A stretch of DNA of 64,000 bases from Macrothele yani. Taxonomy: Eukaryota; Arthropoda; Arachnida; Araneae; Macrothelidae. Below the pieces are notes generated by a model that saw nothing but the letters and a program-made list of their open reading frames with translations, did not search any database and was not told the DNA's origin. Below are positions 43,301-55,460 of the stretch, piece after piece; within the stretch, counting starts at the first letter, position 1; every line of letters begins with the position of its first letter. The translations under genes and the position numbers were made by a program. Location of the stretch: contig CM077024.1 in assembly GCA_039090855.1 (NCBI GenBank), forward strand, positions 67,582,594 through 67,646,593, written 5' to 3'.

Positions 43301-44500
43301 TATCCCTTGCTACTGGTCTAAATCTGGTCTAAAATAAGGATATCCCTTGCTACTGGTCTAAAATAAGGTATTATTGCAGAGAAGTGAGTAGAGAGAGAAG
43401 AAATGTCCACAGAATCGACAGAACTTAACTGTGGGACAAATGATTGCTCTGGTGACAGTCGAAAATTTTGCACAAATTCAGACAGACACGCTAAGTACAC
43501 AGTAATTCCAACCGGACTGAACTGCAAATTCAAAATTCACCAAAACTTTCTATTTAAAAATAATACTGTAGTGCATTATGACCACTCGGAAAAATGAAGC
43601 TACAAGCTGAACGCGGAATTCCCTCGACAAAACTGCAATTACATACAACTAGTATCCAGGACCTGCTGCTGAAAATGAAGAATACACAAAGGTGGCGCAT
43701 TTCCGAAAAAAGAATTAATAAATTAGTTGGAGACCAAACAGTTTTTGCAAACTGTTGACTAAAAAATGCTGAAGTTTAAAAGTAAAAAAAAAAGTGTATT
43801 GTTAATTTAAGAAAATACATGTCTGTATTTACTAAATACTACTTAAAGCCAACCATTTCTGCTCATTCTTTCTCTGCGGAAGCTAAAAATTTCAAGTGAA
43901 GCCATATTAGCATAGGTTCTCTTAAATACAGGTGTTTGAAAACTAAATAGAACGATATCTCTTTAAAATTAAACAGTTAACTCAAAATCTGGATAAAACG
44001 AGGAAAAATCAGTTACTTTCGGGATCAATTCAGACAGTAAAAATTTTATGCTTAAGAATATGGAAGAACACAAAGCATATTTACGGATATGGAAGAATTC
44101 AAAGATGGGCATATTTTGAATTTAAACAAAACACTTTCTCTCTTCAGATTAATTTCTTCGCTGGGTGGCCATTTTGATAGGACTGTGTTTATTTGATGAT
44201 TATGGAAAGGAACATTTATAGAAAAAACGAATTGACGAAATAACAGGTGCAGGTTACAACTGTGCTTCAGGAATGTTGAACTAAATCAAATCTACATAGA
44301 AGATTTAAGTTAGACAAAGTCTGGAACGACAAATATTAGACAAATATGGTGTAAACCCGTATTTTATTCATGATAAAGTCTGGGAAACTTCATCTTCGTC
44401 GATTTATCATATGTCCAGATACAAAATTTAAATTTTAAAACAGTTCTCAAAAATAAAACAAATCGTTTTTTTTTTAAACAGCTCTTCGGCTCAGAGTTGC
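40310..44500. other. Unassigned intergenic DNA
   Basis: About 4 kb without a recognised transposon, gene or RNA. A purine-rich patch (41480-41560) and a two-frame open segment at 41614-42077 show no family similarity. T-rich run at 42549-42583. Confidence 0.4.
43298..43370. repeat. Short direct repeat (two units of about 40 bp)
   Basis: GGATATCCCTTGCTACTGGT followed by CTAAA appears at about 43298 and 43338. A simple tandem duplication. Confidence 0.8.
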
Positions 44501-44513
44501 TGCTCCAAAAATT

Positions 44514-44541
44514 GAAAAAAAAAAAAAAAAAAAAAAAAAAA
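44514..44541. repeat. Poly(A) run
   Basis: Uninterrupted A tract of about 26 bases; no retroposon body recognised next to it. Confidence 0.9.
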
Positions 44542-46140
44542 GGAGTAATATAATTTTTCTTGCATAAACAGAATGATATGCAAGCGTGAATGGACGACTA
44601 AATGACTGATATTAAGTTTGATTCTTTAGCAGCATATTTTGTCAAGTTGAACCTTGATGTTGTTTCGTCAGACTCAACTGAAGAATGCAATTTAAATTTT
44701 GCCATTATCTATCTTTACACGATTTCTTTTATGGATAAGCAGATTTATTCTACAGTATCTCCCCTATAATATTTCTATGGTAATGCTTTTTATCTTGAAT
44801 CATATTTTATTTCCCAGAATTTGAATATCGTTTTTTATTACTTGAGTCTGTAACCCATTTTAACTTTTGATGCTGCTTTATTTTACTTTGGTGGAATTCA
44901 TTATTCCTTTTTCGGTGGCGTGTATGAGTCACCTTTTGACCTTGACCTGATGTAGCAATGGATGACTATAGTGTGTGTGAGTCGCTCATTCCGCAACGGT
45001 CCCTGTTGATCGCTAGCACACAGGTGGCGGCGGTATGGCTGCATTCAGTTTCGAAGGCCCTTGAGATCCCTCGTTCTCTTTGCATCGCACTTTTCACGGT
45101 GGAGTACGGGGGCCTCCCCAATTGACGATCTGTCAGCATCCACACAATTAGGATCATGGACTTTGAAATTTTCTCGGTCCCAGGGGCAACGAGATCCTCG
45201 CTGTTTAAGCTTATGCATGCATAAACACAACAACGGTTCCAACACTTCTCCTGCAAAACATCCCCTCCTTCTCCTCAGTAATCCCTTCATCCCAGCTTCT
45301 CCTCATGCATGTTGATGCTCCCAAAAGTCTCCTGTCGTACTTTTTCCAAAAGATTTCACTTTAGAAGGGAGATGTCATCCATTATCAATGAAAGCTCTCT
45401 ATCCAACTCGATATTTGTTTTTTTATTTTCTTCACTTTACCCTCAAGCCTTTCATCCTTTTTATTTTCTTTTGTTCTTGTCGGTAAAAATTCTAACTTCT
45501 TGGAAGGGAATGTTTTTCTTTTTCTCATAAAAGTAGTTGCACTGAGGAATTCCAGATAAAATATAAGAAAAAGAAACAATAAAGGACACTGAAGTTCCTA
45601 AGTAGTGATTTGTATTTAAATAGCTGATTCAGCTCAAGCTGGAAGAATACAAAGATGTAAAGTCTCCTCACTTCTACCTTCCACTGCATACAAAGTGCAC
45701 AAACGCAATACAGGCGCTAACCTAAAACGTTGCATCGGTAAATATATACGGAGAAGAAAAGCTGCACCAGTGAGTTTATTTTCATGAATGGGACTAACTG
45801 TACGTCCCCACAAAAGAAATTACGAGATGCAAATGAAATCTTTACTTTAACTTGTTATACATTACTACGGCTAAGGCAAAACTTATATATGGTTAGTCGC
45901 AAATATTCTGGAACCATAACAGAATGATGTAATAACCAAATTAAAACGACAAAAAATTAAAGAAAAAGGAAGAAATAAAAATGAAAAAGCAAAAAGAAAT
46001 TTAAGTAGGGATAGTTTCTGCATCAGTATAATAGCAATATTACAAATTACAGTGCTTATGTTTAATTTTCTTTTTAAATCAGAGTTAGGTCTTGAAATGT
46101 GGATATCATTTCATTCGGCTTTATTTATCGTGAAAGGGAA
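44542..46140. other. Unassigned DNA
   Basis: A GC-richer patch (about 44950-45310) is open in both directions for 80-96 codons but has no motif that I know. An unannotated exon cannot be excluded. The rest is AT-rich. Confidence 0.3.
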
Positions 46141-46301
46141 TTTCGCCGAGTGATCAGAGACGTAGGATTGTGGAAATTCGACCAAGCTTGGCCCGAGAGG
46201 GAGTACCGGATGAGGCATGGGCAGTGTGATCACCTTAAGGCGCTGCTTGTCTCCCTCTCTGGAGCCAGTGGCCCCAAATCAGAGACTGGAGGAAACCTAT
46301 G

Positions 46302-46516
46302 GCTGCCCCGGTGGCGCAGTGGTCTAAGCGATGACCTCTGATCATTCGTCCGAAAGGGGTCCCGGTTCGAATGCCGGTGAGGCATGGATGCTGTGTTTTG
46401 TCTTACGGCACTGGCTCTCTCCCTTCCAGTGACCCTAAATTAGGGACGGACGACTGCTTATAGCCCATTGAGTTGTTCACGGTGGTCGTTAAACCTCCAA
46501 TCAAAAAAAACAAAAA
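46302..46516 (+). repeat. SINE with type II tRNA-like head
   Basis: Plus-strand copy: head GCCCCGGTGGCGCAGTGGTC, B box GGTTCGAATGC (one change), body CTGGCTCTCTCCCTTCC, GACTGCTTATAGCCCATTGA, tail A8 at 46503-46510. A more decayed body-like stretch precedes it (46215-46290). Confidence 0.9.
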
Positions 46517-47311
46517 CTTATGGCACTTAACCTGCTGGTGGGGGTCGCTAAACCCCGAAACGGAAAACAGAAATGGAACTTTATTAACTACAAAGGTTTG
46601 ATAAGTTCAGTCATAAATAAAAACTTGAAACCATGGCTGCATTGCAGAACTTCGTTTTATTCAGTGCTGTTTGTCCATAGTCTGGATGTCGTTTCCTACG
46701 TCGCTTACTTACGTGTGATTTACGGCTTGCGCTTCTACCTTCTGGTACCACTAAATCTATTATACGTTCGAATCTACGTAAATTGGCTGTATTCACTCCT
46801 GTAGCAGGGTTTTTTCTTCCATTCAAGATCTTTAAATTGCACCCCTCTCTTCAAGATTCCTGTTTCCGTGGAAGCAGAGATCTTGAAGGGAGGGACGCAA
46901 TTTAAATCAGCGTTATCTTTTCAAGATTTATCACGCACGAAGAACGTTGGGAAAGAATATTTCCAAATTAAATAATAAATTGGATTGAAAAGCATTACTG
47001 TCCGTATTCAACAAAAGTACTGTATGAAACAACAAAATTTAATTTCATAAATTTTCCTCTCATGTTTGTGTAGTTTTCTGCTACCAATCATTTCTACTTA
47101 ACTGATATGTCAAATTATAAGGAAAATTTGTTTGAAATGGAAAGGGAAAATTCAGCAGAAAGTTATTTTAAAAAGTAGAAGTCTGAATTTGTTGAAATAT
47201 AGACTGTATTATATTTGCAACATAAGAAAGCTTCCTTTTAAATTCTTCATTTTTGTCAGTTTACGTTGTCATCCGACCAATGAGCTTCATTATGATTAAA
47301 GCGGAATTTCT
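46517..47311. other. Unassigned DNA with one imperfect hairpin
   Basis: Contains the inverted repeat at 46828-46908; otherwise nothing recognised. Confidence 0.35.
46828..46908. repeat. Imperfect inverted repeat, arms of about 39 bp
   Basis: Left arm TTTAAATTGCACCCCTCTCT and onward pairs with right arm AGGGAGGGACGCAATTTAAA with a few mismatches and a short loop. Could be a small foldback MITE; no target duplication seen. Confidence 0.7.
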
Positions 47312-47488
47312 TCTTTTTTTTTCAGGTTCAATGGCCATTATCAGCAACACGATGGAATATAAGTGATCGCCCTTTCCCAGTTTAGTCACAAGCGCACGTT
47401 CTGTGTTTCATCCGGTGCTGTAGCCCGTGCCAATCTCAGACGATCGGTTAGAAGCCAGTGATTAGACCACTGAGCCACCATGGAGGCA
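47312..47488 (-). repeat. SINE, degenerate copy
   Basis: T run at 47314-47323, decayed body, then AGACCACTGAGCCACC as the remnant of the head on the minus strand. Confidence 0.55.
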
Positions 47489-47619
47489 GGATGCATTTCG
47501 AGATTTGCTTTTATTCGGTCGTTGTTTTGTTCATGACTTCTTAGTAAGGAGTAAAAAAGTGTTCTCTTTCTTTTGCTTTATTCTTTTCTATGCTTACCTC
47601 TTTCCAAAAGTCAAAGTGT

Positions 47620-47830
47620 CCCGTTTGCCGAGTGGTCAGATGCGTAGATTTCATAATGGTCGTCCGAGAGGAACTCAGATACGAGTCCAGAATGGCGATG
47701 AGTTTCCCTTTCGGCACTGTCCATATGTTTTCGCTGGCTCCTGTGGTTCCACATTGAGACGGGCGACTGCTTATAGCTCTCAGAGTTGCTCACGAGTGTC
47801 TTGAAACCCTAAAACGAAAAAAAAAAAGTT
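47620..47830 (+). repeat. SINE, degenerate copy
   Basis: Head remnant GTTTGCCGAGTGGTCAGATG, body CTTTCGGCACTGTCC..GCTGGCTCCTG, conserved GACTGCTTATAGCTC and an A-rich end at 47816-47828. Confidence 0.65.
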
Positions 47831-47962
47831 AAAACTTTCGTGTTTTATCTTCAAACTAGCAGTGCGAGTAATTTTCGAAGTTACGATTTCTTCGTAAAGA
47901 GTACCCAAAAGAGACGCAGAATAGAATGAAATATTACCTTACCGAAGACAAATGGAAAATGA

Positions 47963-48850
47963 AAAAAGAAGAGATACATGTACTTGGAGTGCCACTTTTT
48001 CAAAATCGAAAATAAATACTGCCAAAGTTTTGTACTAGTTTTGTACAGTTTTGTACACCCAAAAGAAAATTTTGTACACCACCGGAAGTAGTACTTTTCG
48101 GCTCTCTAAAAGTGGCACTCCAAGTACACGCTGAGTGCCACTTTCTCAAAATCGAAAATAAATACTGCCAAAGTTTTGTACTAGTTTTGTACAGTTTTGT
48201 ACACCCAAAAGAAAATTTTGTACACCACCGGAAGTAGTACTTTTCGGCTCTGTTAAAGTGGCACTCCAAGTACATGCTGAGTGCCACTTTCTGAAAATCG
48301 AAAATAACTACTGCCAAAGTTTTGTGCTAGTTTTGTACAGTTTTGTACACCCAAAAGAAAATTTTGTACACCACCGGAAGTGGTATTTTTCGACTCTTTA
48401 AAAGTGGCACTCCAAGTACATGCTGAGTGCCACTTTCTCAAAATCGAAAATAAATACTGCCAAAGTTTTGTACTAGTTTTGTACAGTTTTGTACACCCAA
48501 AAGAAAATTTTGTACACCACCGGAAGTGGTACTTTTTGGCTCTCCTTTGTGGCTCTCGACCTTGTACTTGTAGTGCCACTTTTCCAAAATCGAAAAAAAA
48601 ACACTGCCAGAGTGTTGTCCTAGTTTTGTACACCCAAAAGAAAATGTTGTACACCACCGGAAGTGGTACTTTTTGACTCTCCTTTTGTGGCACTCGAGCA
48701 TGTACTTGGAGTGCCATATTTCTAAAATCGAAAATAAACACTGCCAGAATGGTGTACTAGTTTTGTACAGACAAAAGAGAGTTATGTACTCCTCCGGCGA
48801 TGGTTCTCTTTGGTTGTCCAGCATGCTCTTAGAGTGTCATCTTTCGAAAT
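47963..48850 (+). repeat. Satellite array, six units of about 146 bp
   Basis: Units start with GTGCCACTTTCTCAAAATCG near 47986, 48131, 48277, 48423, 48567 and 48706. Each contains TTTTGTACAGTTTTGTACAC, the palindromic CACCACCGGAAGTGGT and, in the first four, the inverted pair GAGTGCCAC/GTGGCACTC. The last two units belong to a second subtype that has lost this pairing. Long open frames in it come from the sequence itself and carry no known domain. The same family forms the opposite-strand array at 54190-55460. Confidence 0.92.
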
Positions 48851-49634
48851 CCAGAAGTTAACACTACTATCTCTTTCCAGTTTATTACATACTTTTACTC
48901 TTGTTAATTATACACAACCAGCTGTTTTTGTGTTCATTATACGCAACTTTTACTTGTTCAAGGTCGCAAATTTTCGTGCGGTTGTCTTGTATAAACTAAG
49001 ACATTGTCGGAGCCTTCATTTTTATAGCAAAGGAAGAAAAGAAACAGTTTTTTGTTGCTTTGTTAAGCAATGCTTTCGGCAAAAGCATTTCGGAAATGCG
49101 AGGAAAAGGAATTCAAATCAGCGCATATCATCGCTTCCAGTCTAGCAGCCATGCCGAGCAAGGTTGGGGGAGACGGAAGTTGCAAAACACCTCGGCGCAT
49201 TCTCAGTGGCGTAACTAGCACCACTTGTGCAACCCCGGAAAGTTTATTTCAGCACCCCTAAGCATAATAATTTTTCCAGAATTTCGGACACTAGGGAGGA
49301 TGTGTTTTTCACGGTGTATGTTTTGGGAAAATGGGGATATCAGGAAGTTAGGGAGACTGATGTCTGGTAAAGTAAAGGAACTACCTATAGAGCCCTGTAG
49401 TTTTAACTTTTAAAATAAATTTTGGAACAGAAGTACATAATGCAAGGTTATCAATCAGCCAGTCAGATTTAACACGGTGAGCTGTCAGATGCATAATCAT
49501 GAATATACGTTTTATCGCATTGAAACGAATTCGGTAAAATACATGTAACGTATACTCTATATTCACTTTCCTTTTGATTTTACTATCTCTGGTTATTTTA
49601 TTTTTCTATGTAAATTATCTTCTTACTGAACGAG
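48851..49634. other. Unassigned DNA with a possible hAT end
   Basis: CAGTGGCGTAACTAGCACCA at about 49205 resembles the terminal repeat of many hAT-like non-autonomous elements, but a matching end was not found. The rest is anonymous. Confidence 0.3.
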
Positions 49635-49985
49635 ATGTTATTTCACCCGCTGAATGAGATCTGGCAATGAGTGTAAGTCATGACGTGGTGGTAGTCAGTA
49701 TAAATAGGCGCGTTCAACGATACCCGAGGAGAGCGTTTGTTGTTGTACGGAGAGCGTTTGTTGTTGTACGGAGAGCGTTTGTTGTTGTACGGAGAGTGTT
49801 GGTTTATGTGAAAGAGAGCGTTTGTTTATGAGTATAGAGCTCCGTTCATGTGCAAGGAGCTACGTGTTATTTGAGTAGCTGTGTGTGATGATACCAGTAG
49901 AAGTTCATAATAAAAGGTTTTACGTAAGTACGTCTTTCTCAGTTCATAGTACTGTCAGACCTCTGTCTGGCTGTTAGGTTTATTT
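49635..49985 (+). repeat. LTR-like segment
   Basis: TATAAATA at about 49701, three 21-bp repeats just downstream, and AATAAA at about 49909 with a short tail: the order promoter, leader, polyadenylation signal fits an LTR. No second copy, PBS or target duplication found, so a solo LTR is only a suggestion; a Pol II promoter of another kind is possible. Confidence 0.35.
49729..49793. repeat. 21-bp tandem repeat, three copies
   Basis: GAGAGCGTTTGTTGTTGTAC plus G repeated three times without a change, then two decayed versions (GAGAGTGTTGG, GAGAGCGTTTG). Confidence 0.95.
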
Positions 49986-50504
49986 CAATTAATATTACTA
50001 GTAACAACCAGCATAAGACTTTATTCATCTTAATTACTGCTACAACATTACTACCAGTTATAAGTTTGTTCAATACTATTACTACACTACTAGCAGGAGA
50101 CTTTATTCATGATCTTAATTAACTAGTAACAACAACCATTTGAATTCACTATTCGAAGCTTAGTACAAGCATATAATTCAGTAGCAGAAGCATTATACTT
50201 AGCTTAGTTGAAAGCTTTGTTCATTATAATTAGCTTAGCTGGTAAAAGAGTTTATTCATTATATACATTTAAATGTTTAAGGTTAACAACTATGAGACTT
50301 TAGTGATCGTTATTGGATATGGTTGTATACAAACAGGGAATTCAGTATTCTACACTGCAAGAATGCAATATGGATTTCGTAGCTGCAGATATTAATTTGC
50401 ATGTACAACAAAACTTCAATGCAGGCCAGGAAAAAAAGTGCGTGTGGAAATGCAATGTGCAGGTATGTGTTGTTTACAAATATACGAGTACTATAATACC
50501 CCAG
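49986..50504. other. Unassigned AT-rich DNA
   Basis: Repeated short words (ACTTTATTCAT, TTACTA) but no defined unit. Nothing else recognised. Confidence 0.35.
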
Positions 50505-51450
50505 TGTTCGAAATGTGCCGGTATGGCATACCGGTAGTTAACAAAATGGAAGTGAGCATACCGGCAGTTAAAAAAAACGTTATTTACCATCCCGGTATGT
50601 AATAAATTATAAACCCTTCACAAACTACGTAAAGATATCAGGATGAAAGAACAAATTTTAACGCAAAAAACGGCAAATGGCATTTTTAACGGATAAAATT
50701 GATAATTAGCAGCTGAGACTGAAAGAGACCGACCACAAACCCTTCAATGAAGTTTTTTTAATTTTTACATTAATTTTATAAAATTATATACATTAATTTT
50801 TCAATACCAAAAAAAAAAAAAAAAAAAAAAAAGCAATTATACGGAATGGAATGTATTTCTTTCGAAACCTCCTATTTATACTATGTGGATCTATGGTCTA
50901 CACCATACTGGCAGTAGCTCTGTGCCACTTCGACCACTGAGTGTACCACATAACTACATAATACAGATATAATATAAATTATAATTGTATGATTAAAATA
51001 CAAGTGGAAAATTAATTATGCGATAAGTGGACATTTTCATGTTTTTAGGCCTAAGTCTTTCTTTCTAGCCTTCATTTTTTGGCGAAATTATTAAGCGTTG
51101 AGGTCCATTCTTTTGGCAAACTGCCTTTCTATGCAGTGACAATTCCTGCAGCCTATCTTGTGACATGATGCTTCTCAAATAGTTTTTACAAATTTTAATT
51201 TGGAAAACGATCTCTTTACAGATGCAACTGTAACGGGTAGCCGTGAGTGTTAAGAAAAACATCAAGGCAATAATTACATAGTTTAGTACAACCACCGACA
51301 ATTGTAGGATCCACATCCTCCACGAGGAATCTCCATGTGGCCTCGCACTTTCCTTCAGCAGTGCACCAATAAGGCGATTGCAGAGCGATCGTATCACAAC
51401 CCGGAGCCAAAGGGTCGAATAGATTTAATGTGTAGGACATCCAGCAACCG
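50505..51450 (-). pseudogene. hAT transposase C-terminal remnant (minus)
   Basis: The minus-strand frame 51397-51065 includes I-C-K-N-Y-L-R-S-I-M-S-Q-D-R-L-Q-E-L, characteristic of the hAT C-terminal dimerisation domain (normally K-N-Y-L-R-S-T-M-S-Q-E-R-L). The conserved C-E-R-S-F-S just upstream is not intact. Beyond the stop, CAGTGTTCGAAATGTGCCGG at about 50503 resembles a hAT terminal repeat and could be the 3' end of this element. The upstream catalytic region is absent. Only a fragment, inactive. Confidence 0.6.
50809..50833. repeat. Poly(A) run
   Basis: A tract of about 25 bases within the hAT-like remnant. Confidence 0.9.
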
Positions 51451-51889
51451 AAAAATTGTTATGCCGTGTGTTGATAAAACGTGAAAGTGCGATGTATTTG
51501 TTTATTCAACTGACGCCATGTATGTGGGGGATTTGCACTTAGGATATCAGTGCTTCCAAAGTGTACCATCCATTTTTTAGTGTTCACAAATTTGGTACAC
51601 ATGTAAACAATTACTTATTTTACACTTGCAGGTGTCACAGCTCATCGTAAATTCAAATAACGCAAACTTTCAATAATAACTTTTGGAATGTCGTAATAAC
51701 TTTTGGAATGTCCTAATTCCATTGCATTTTATTTTCATTTATCATGGCCTTAATTGATTGAATTTACTTTTTGTTTCGAAATGCATCCACCCGTCTCCCA
51801 AATTTTAATTTTCACCTAAAGTCAATATTTACCTTAATTTTAACATTTGCTAAATTTAACTATTAATTACACACATGAGCAAAACCTAT

Positions 51890-52270
51890 CCATAACAGTT
51901 TGAAATGTGGTCAGGAAGGAAAAAACAAGATGATGGATGTGAAGACGAACTTTAGGCGTGCTCAAACACAGTGATCTGTTTCCTTCTGTTCGACAGGCTA
52001 TTCTTATTGTTCAAACATTACCAGTAACAACCTGCCCAGTGGAGAGGTCCTTCAGCACTATGAGAACGGTTAAAAACCTGGTTAAGGTCAAAAATGGCAG
52101 ATGGACGTTTATCTGGACTGTGCATGATGAGTATTCATCGAGAAAAGGTTTTTGAGAATAAACATGAACTCATTCAAAATGTAATTGATAGATTTGGACA
52201 AAACCCAAGATATTTGCAGTTTTTATTACATAGTATCTCTTCTAAAGTGCAAGAAACAGAAAATTGAAGG
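51890..52270 (+). pseudogene. hAT transposase C-terminal remnant (plus)
   Basis: Encodes L-P-V-T-T-C-P-V-E-R-S-F-S-T-M-R-T-V-K-N, the conserved hAT dimerisation motif, and after a frameshift near 52097 G-R-L-S-G-L-C-M-M-S-I-H-R-E-K-V and D-R-F-G-Q-N-P-R-Y-L-Q-F before a stop near 52265. This resembles hAT relatives with a C-terminal ERSFS...RLSGL tail. RNase H-like core not seen. It belongs to a different subfamily from the minus-strand remnant at 51 kb. Confidence 0.75.
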
Positions 52271-54189
52271 GGATATAAAAATTAACAGATAAATGTCTAT
52301 AAAAAAAGGGAGTTTATACTCATACTCAATAAAGGACGATGGAGCAGTGCAATTGTTTTACGTAACCCCAAGTGAATGTTTCCATACAAAAAGACTTTAT
52401 TAAGTTGATTATTAAATTTAGCAAGAAGCCTACATACAGTAAGGTTAAATTTTTGACTTAGATATGAATAATCAGTGACCAGTAATTGGTAAATGACATA
52501 ATTATTATTATTGTCCGTTATTTCAATACTAAATATTGACTATAGAAAGAAAGATGTGTCCAAGTTCCCAAACTTTGGGGGCGGGGGGGATATCAGTGCT
52601 CCGAACCCACTCCCTAGCTTTAGGGGCTCGATGCACTCGCCTGACCCAACCCCCACTATGCCATATAAAGACGCAGGGGTACTATAAATTTAAGCAATAA
52701 TTATGATTGTGGGAGTATACCAGTTTTCCCCCTCCCCGGAAAAGTTGCAGCGGACGCCCATGCTCATGGGGGATAACGCAGCGGGAAAAAGTTTCCGGCC
52801 CTTTATATGATTTTTTTTATCACCAAAATGGCGGTTAAACAAGTTCCCAAAGTTTGGCCAAATATTTTAAAAACTACATGACAAAATGATTATGTACAAT
52901 TTCGCATTTTCAATACATGAAAAAAAAAATCTTTACTTTTTAAAAACTTTGTTGTAAATCCGAATGTTATTTTGTTTTTATATTCATACCCCTACTACTC
53001 CTTCTTTATTAGCATCGCTCTTTTCAAAGCAAATTGTTTACAAGTTGATTTCTCAATAGTATTGAGTAAAATATTCTCTAATCTTTGCTTGTTTAAAATT
53101 TGTCAAAGTCCGAGAAAAAACATAACTATGAACGTTATTAAGTTTTGCACCATCTATTTCATGGCTAAGATTGCGAAATAAATTTTTCATCCAAACCGAA
53201 ACTAAACAACATATCCCTCTCTGATGAGATCAAGGTTCAACTTTGCACGAAGAAGGAACACAAGAACGCTAACCGAAAGTAAACAGCATACCCTTCTCTG
53301 ATGGGGTGAAGGTTCAACTTTTGCTGCAATAAGAACTCAGTAACGCTGTCTCGGTTCTCTCAAACTTGCGATATACCGGTTACGTAAACGAATCAAAGAA
53401 CTGTGAGTTTGTGATAATCAGAAATTACAAAATTTATGTACATCGCAAAAAGCGTATAAATGAATTAATTAGCTATTATCGAATTGGAAAAGCTTAGAAA
53501 ATACAGTAAAATATCGGGACTAATGCAGAATTACATATAAATATCAAAAAATATAACTGGAGTACGCATAGCCGAAGTTTCACTGAATATCTTTTTATTT
53601 CTACAAAGCAATGCTTAAATATAAAAATTTTGTTTAAACTGAAAACCACTAGATTGAAAAAACATTGCGCAGAAATTCAAATTGCTTGAATTTCAGTCTG
53701 TGACTTATACCTGTAACTTAACCTCCTTTCGAGTTGCTTCTAAACTAAACATTTTCCCACTGAAGAGTCCGCTACTTCTCTAACAGCTTGTACATTTTAG
53801 CGACACTGACAGGGAGTCACAGCAAAATTTATAGACAACCTTGATTGTAAAAATGGGGGGGGGTGTAGAGAGAAAGATTGCAAGTAATTGTGGGGAACTG
53901 ATATAAAGAAAGAGATTTAAACGAATACGTATTGTTGCTATATGTTGATCTAAGAGCTATTTTGTGTCAAATGATGAATCACAATGTGACGATTTTTTAT
54001 AAATATGACCTTCGAACTTTCATTGATTGGAAAATTAAGGGAAAGGAGATTTTAAACATAAATTCTTTTGGTGATTCTTCCAACTTGGCCGTTCGGCTTC
54101 TAGGTTATTACAAAAGTGTGTTTTATATGCAACAAACTAGGAATATTAATCAAATTAGTTAACCATTTAAGCTACTGCTTCGAAAATCA
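52271..54189. other. Unassigned DNA
   Basis: Two G-rich patches (52570-52660 and 52730-52800) look like parts of small repeats. A duplicated segment with CTCTGATG.G.T.AAGGTTCAACTTT occurs at about 53217 and 53294. Other parts are anonymous. Confidence 0.3.
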
Positions 54190-55460
54190 AGAGTCAAAAA
54201 GTACCACTTCCGGTGGTGTACAAAATCTTCTTTTGGGTGTACAAAACTATGACATCACTCTGGCAGTGTTTTTTTAAATTTTGGAAAAGTGGCACTCCAA
54301 GTTCATGCTCGAGGGCCAGAAAGGAGAGTCAAAAAGTACCACTTCCGGTGGTGTACAAAATTTTCTTTTGGGTGTACAAAACTAGGACAACACTCTAACA
54401 GTGTTTTTTTTTTTTTCAATTTTGGAAAATTGGCTCTCCAAGTACATGCTCGAGGGCCACAAAGAAAAATCAAAAAGTACTGCTTTCGGTGGTGTACACA
54501 ATTTTCTTTTGAGTGTACAAAACTGTACAAAACTAGGACTGCACTCTGGCAGTGTTTATTTTCGTTTTCGGAAAAATGGCACTCCAAGTACATGCTCGAG
54601 GGCCACAAAGGAGAGTCAAAAAGAACTATTTCCGGTGGTGTACAAAATTTTCTTTTGGGTGTACAAAACTGTACAAAACTAAAACAGTGCTTATTTTCCT
54701 TTTTGGAAAAGTGGCACTCCAAGTACATGCTCGAGGGCCACAAAGGGGAGTCAAAAAGTACCACTTCCTGGGGTGTACAAAATTTTCTTTTGGGTGTACA
54801 AAACTGTACAAAACTAGGACAAAACTCTGGCAGTGTTTATTTTTGTTTTTGGAAAAGTGGCACTCCAAGTACATGCTCGAGGGCTACAAAGGAGAGTCAA
54901 AAAGTACCACTTCTAGTGGTGTACAAAATTTTCTTTTGGATGTACAAAACTGTACAAAACTAGTACAAAACTTTGGCAGTAGTTATTTTCGATTTTGAGA
55001 AAGTGGCACTCAGCATGTACTTGGAGTGCCACTTTTAGAGAGCCGAAAAGTACTACTTCCGGTGGTGTACAAAATTTTCTTTGGGGTGTACAAAACTAGT
55101 ACAAAACTTTGGCAGTAGTTATTTTCGATTTTGAGAACGTGGCACTCAGCATGTACTTGGAGTGCCACTTTTAGAGAGCCGAAAAGTACTACTTCCGGTG
55201 GTGTACAAAATTTTCTTTTGGGTGTACAAAACTGTACAAAACTAGTACAAAACTTTGGCAGTATTTATTTTCGATTTTGAAAAAGTGGCACTCCAGCATG
55301 TACTTGGAGTGGCACTTTTAAAGAGCCGAAAAGGACCACTTCCGGTGGTGTACAAAATTTTCTTTTGGGTGTACAAAACTGTACGAAACTAGTACAAAAC
55401 GTTGGCAGCGTTGATTTCTTATTTTGGAAAAGTGGCACTCCAAGTACATGTATCTAAAAA
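54190..55460 (-). repeat. Satellite array, about nine units, opposite orientation
   Basis: Reverse-complement units of the 48-kb satellite, with the CCACTTCCGGTGGTGTACAA core near 54207, 54347, 54479, 54627, 54762, 54907, 55057, 55193 and 55338. The first six are of the subtype with CTCGAGGGCCACAAAGGAGA, the last three of the subtype with the GTGGCACTC/GAGTGCCAC pair. Both arrays end on the same side with the words AGTACATGTATCT (here about 55443) or its complement (47971). Confidence 0.92.

Noticed and set aside
48253..48741. Proteins encoded in the 146-bp satellite arrays (also 54289-54998)
   Set aside because: Several overlapping frames on both strands are open because of the repeat composition. 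No known domain.
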